A stretch of DNA of 36,097 nucleotides from Hirudo medicinalis (Eukaryota; Annelida; Clitellata; Hirudinida; Hirudinidae): assembly GCA_011800805.1 (NCBI GenBank), contig MPNW01000059.1, positions 111,240-147,336 of the forward strand, read 5' to 3'. Within the stretch, counting starts at the first letter, position 1, and the number at the start of each line of letters is the position of its first letter. The notes beneath the pieces were generated by a model. The model saw only the letters and a list, made by a program, of their open reading frames with translations, had not been told where the DNA came from and did not search any database. The translations under genes and the position numbers were made by a program. This document shows, piece after piece, positions 34,300-36,097 of this stretch.

Positions 34300-35682
34300 A
34301 GGTCCTCAAAGTTGGTCTCAATGTCGGACTCTACTCATCAGATCTAACTGAAAGATGCGTGCAGTCTTTGCTATAAAATTCAAAAGCAAAAAATACATCA
34401 CTTTCAGCATTGGCCTTTTATGTGAATACGATACCAGCATGATTATGAGAAATTATGAATATTTATGAGCCCCTAGATGGCCATGGGACAGGGGGCCACA
34501 CATGTAAAACAGGTAAAACCAGGCTGATGATTGGATATTAATGAGAAATGATTGTAGGAAATTATGCTAATGATGATAAACGATGAAAATATCTGCGAAT
34601 TAACTGAAGCATATCATGTTGTCTTTGTGATCCAAAATGAAGCATGCACTTTAAAGTTCTAATTTACATTGATATGTTACGAAATGTCCTTTTCACAGAA
34701 TCTTTATCTTTATCTTTATCAGAATCTTTAATTCTGCAAGTTTCACAAGTTCTTAAGATTTTCTATTACTTTGGTAAATATACATGTGATGTTAAACTCT
34801 TTAACACAATATCTCCTTGTAAAACATCTAAAATTTGAATTTCTTAGAATAAGTAAGACTTGCAAATCGCTTGAAACAATATTTTTGGGCCCCTAAAAAT
34901 AGTTGTAAATATTGTTTGTGAGCTATAAAATAAAATTTGCTGCTAGAATTTAAGTTGACAATTATGCCAATTATTTCAAGAAGAAAATATCCCCATCCCC
35001 TAACATCCCTTGTAACTATTCTTTACAACTAAATCCTTTCAAGATGTCTGTCACATTTAATTCTTTAATGAATAGACATAAATTATTTTAAAGCATGTGC
35101 CAAAAACTTTGTCCAATTTATATTGTAAACATTTCGGAGTTAGATAAAAATCACATAATCGGCTCTCTATATTCTAATGACAAATTTCAGATGATGACAT
35201 AATTCAACAGATACAGTACATTCACAGTAACCTCCACAAAGGGTCAAAGTTTTGTTTTGATAAAATAAGACTATAACCAACACAATAGATAATTATAAAT
35301 AACCAATAACATTCCTAAGATATGCATAATAAGTAATTGCACTGATGTGAATCAGGCACAATCATAAGCCGAAAGGGCAATTTGTTGGTTGGGCCAGGTC
35401 AGGACCTAAGGTGTTGAGAACTGTTTCATTGTTGTCGTATGTTTGGCATATTATGGTGTTAAAATTCATTCATTCATTGTTAGGCTTTCTTATAAATATG
35501 AGCTTTTCGGAGAAAAAGTAGCCAAAGGAGAATGGTAAATGTTAGGTAGCGCATCAGTGGTATTATGAATTTAATGTTATTCTTTTATGTGCTGTTTTAC
35601 TACTATGCTTCATATTGTTATTATTACAATATTAAAATAATTTGAGGAATATTAAAATTCCTTATTGTATTATTATTTGCAG
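34300..35682. other. AT-rich intergenic or intronic stretch
   Basis: No convincing coding frame. Contains a short tctttatctttatctttatc tract near 34700. A possible start ATGTTAG|gtag near 35540 would also be in phase with the exon at 35683. Nothing else noticed. Confidence 0.45.
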
Positions 35683-35973
35683 AACTTCGGTCCAACACAA
35701 GTGATATTACTGATTGTCTGTGTTCAGCAATCGATTTCGAACAAAATAGGAGAAGGTAAAATTTTCTTTTAAAGTGATTAATATTATTAAATTTATTAAT
35801 TAAAATCTTGCGATATTACCTGAAATCTAAAAATGTATGCGTACTTCAATTTATGCAGCGCAATAACAAATCGTCAGAGGCGCTTAGCCACTTCTATTTC
35901 TAAAGCGCATTTTCCGAAGGGCTTTTTGGCGATCAAGTGCGATTATTCGTCATCCTCTGCGGGAACAGCATGA
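35683..35973 (+). CDS. C-terminal exons of an unknown small gene (35683-35755, 35859-35973)
   Basis: An acceptor (attatttgcag) opens the first exon, whose frame reads LRSNTSDITDCLCSAIDFEQ NRR and ends at AG|gtaaaa. The second exon starts after tttatgcag, keeps phase, and encodes AITNRQRRLATSISKAHFPK then GFLAIKCDYSSSSAGTA, ending at TGA 35971-35973. ATTAAA at 36073-36078 is a fitting polyadenylation signal. Coding character is good but I recognise no family. The 5' part is either at 32137 (80-residue protein), near 35540 (about 64 residues), or in exons I did not find. Confidence 0.5.
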
Positions 35974-36097
35974 GCTAACTTAACTAAAAGGCAAATTTAA
36001 ACAAAAAACACTGCAATATTTACATTTAACCGTAATTTTAAAACTTGTAATTGTTATAATTTATCAAAAGCTATTAAAGCAAACACTGATACTTAAG

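Overview
This is nuclear DNA from an AT-rich, gene-dense invertebrate metazoan. The genes have short spliced exons with GT-AG introns and are close orthologues of animal proteins. I cannot place the species. Six of the eight clear genes have a good 3' splice acceptor 1-18 nt before the start codon. That pattern suits an animal using spliced-leader trans-splicing (tunicates, hydrozoans, flatworms and some others), but 5'-UTR introns would explain it too.

Layout. 1-2556 (+): 3' part of an unrecognised multi-exon gene, including an exact 127-bp duplication around a single N. 2753-4699 (-): KCTD2/5/17-type BTB protein, divergent from PQBP1 (5157-6395, +). 6844-13854 (-): a very large C2H2 zinc-finger protein, convergent with PQBP1, with a dead hAT transposon in one intron. 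15803-16155 (-): two exons of an unknown His-rich protein. 18431-19897 (-): MRPL20, divergent from GPN2 (20903-22442, +). 23551-25051 (-): myotrophin. 25511-27432 (-): secreted tyrosinase with a Cys-rich tail. 28035-28660 (-): fragments of an unknown gene, one with a 1-nt frame break. 28964-31473 (-): METTL1, with a 456-bp inverted-repeat element in an intron. 32137-35973 (+): tentative small gene. 33425-34142 (-): decayed repeat-family ORF split by a solo LTR with a perfect 5-bp target duplication.

I built the gene models by joining exons at GT-AG sites and checking that reading phase is kept across every junction. KCTD, PQBP1, MRPL20, GPN2, MTPN and METTL1 give full-length proteins (227, 282, 149, 302, 122 and 262 aa) close to the human lengths as I remember them. 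The genes are unrelated housekeeping functions: splicing (PQBP1), mitochondrial translation (MRPL20), RNA polymerase assembly (GPN2), tRNA m7G (METTL1), transcription (zinc finger) and melanin/phenol oxidation (tyrosinase). I see no operon or pathway cluster. The most unusual content is the 5' acceptor pattern, the nested mobile elements and several uncatalogued small or decaying genes.
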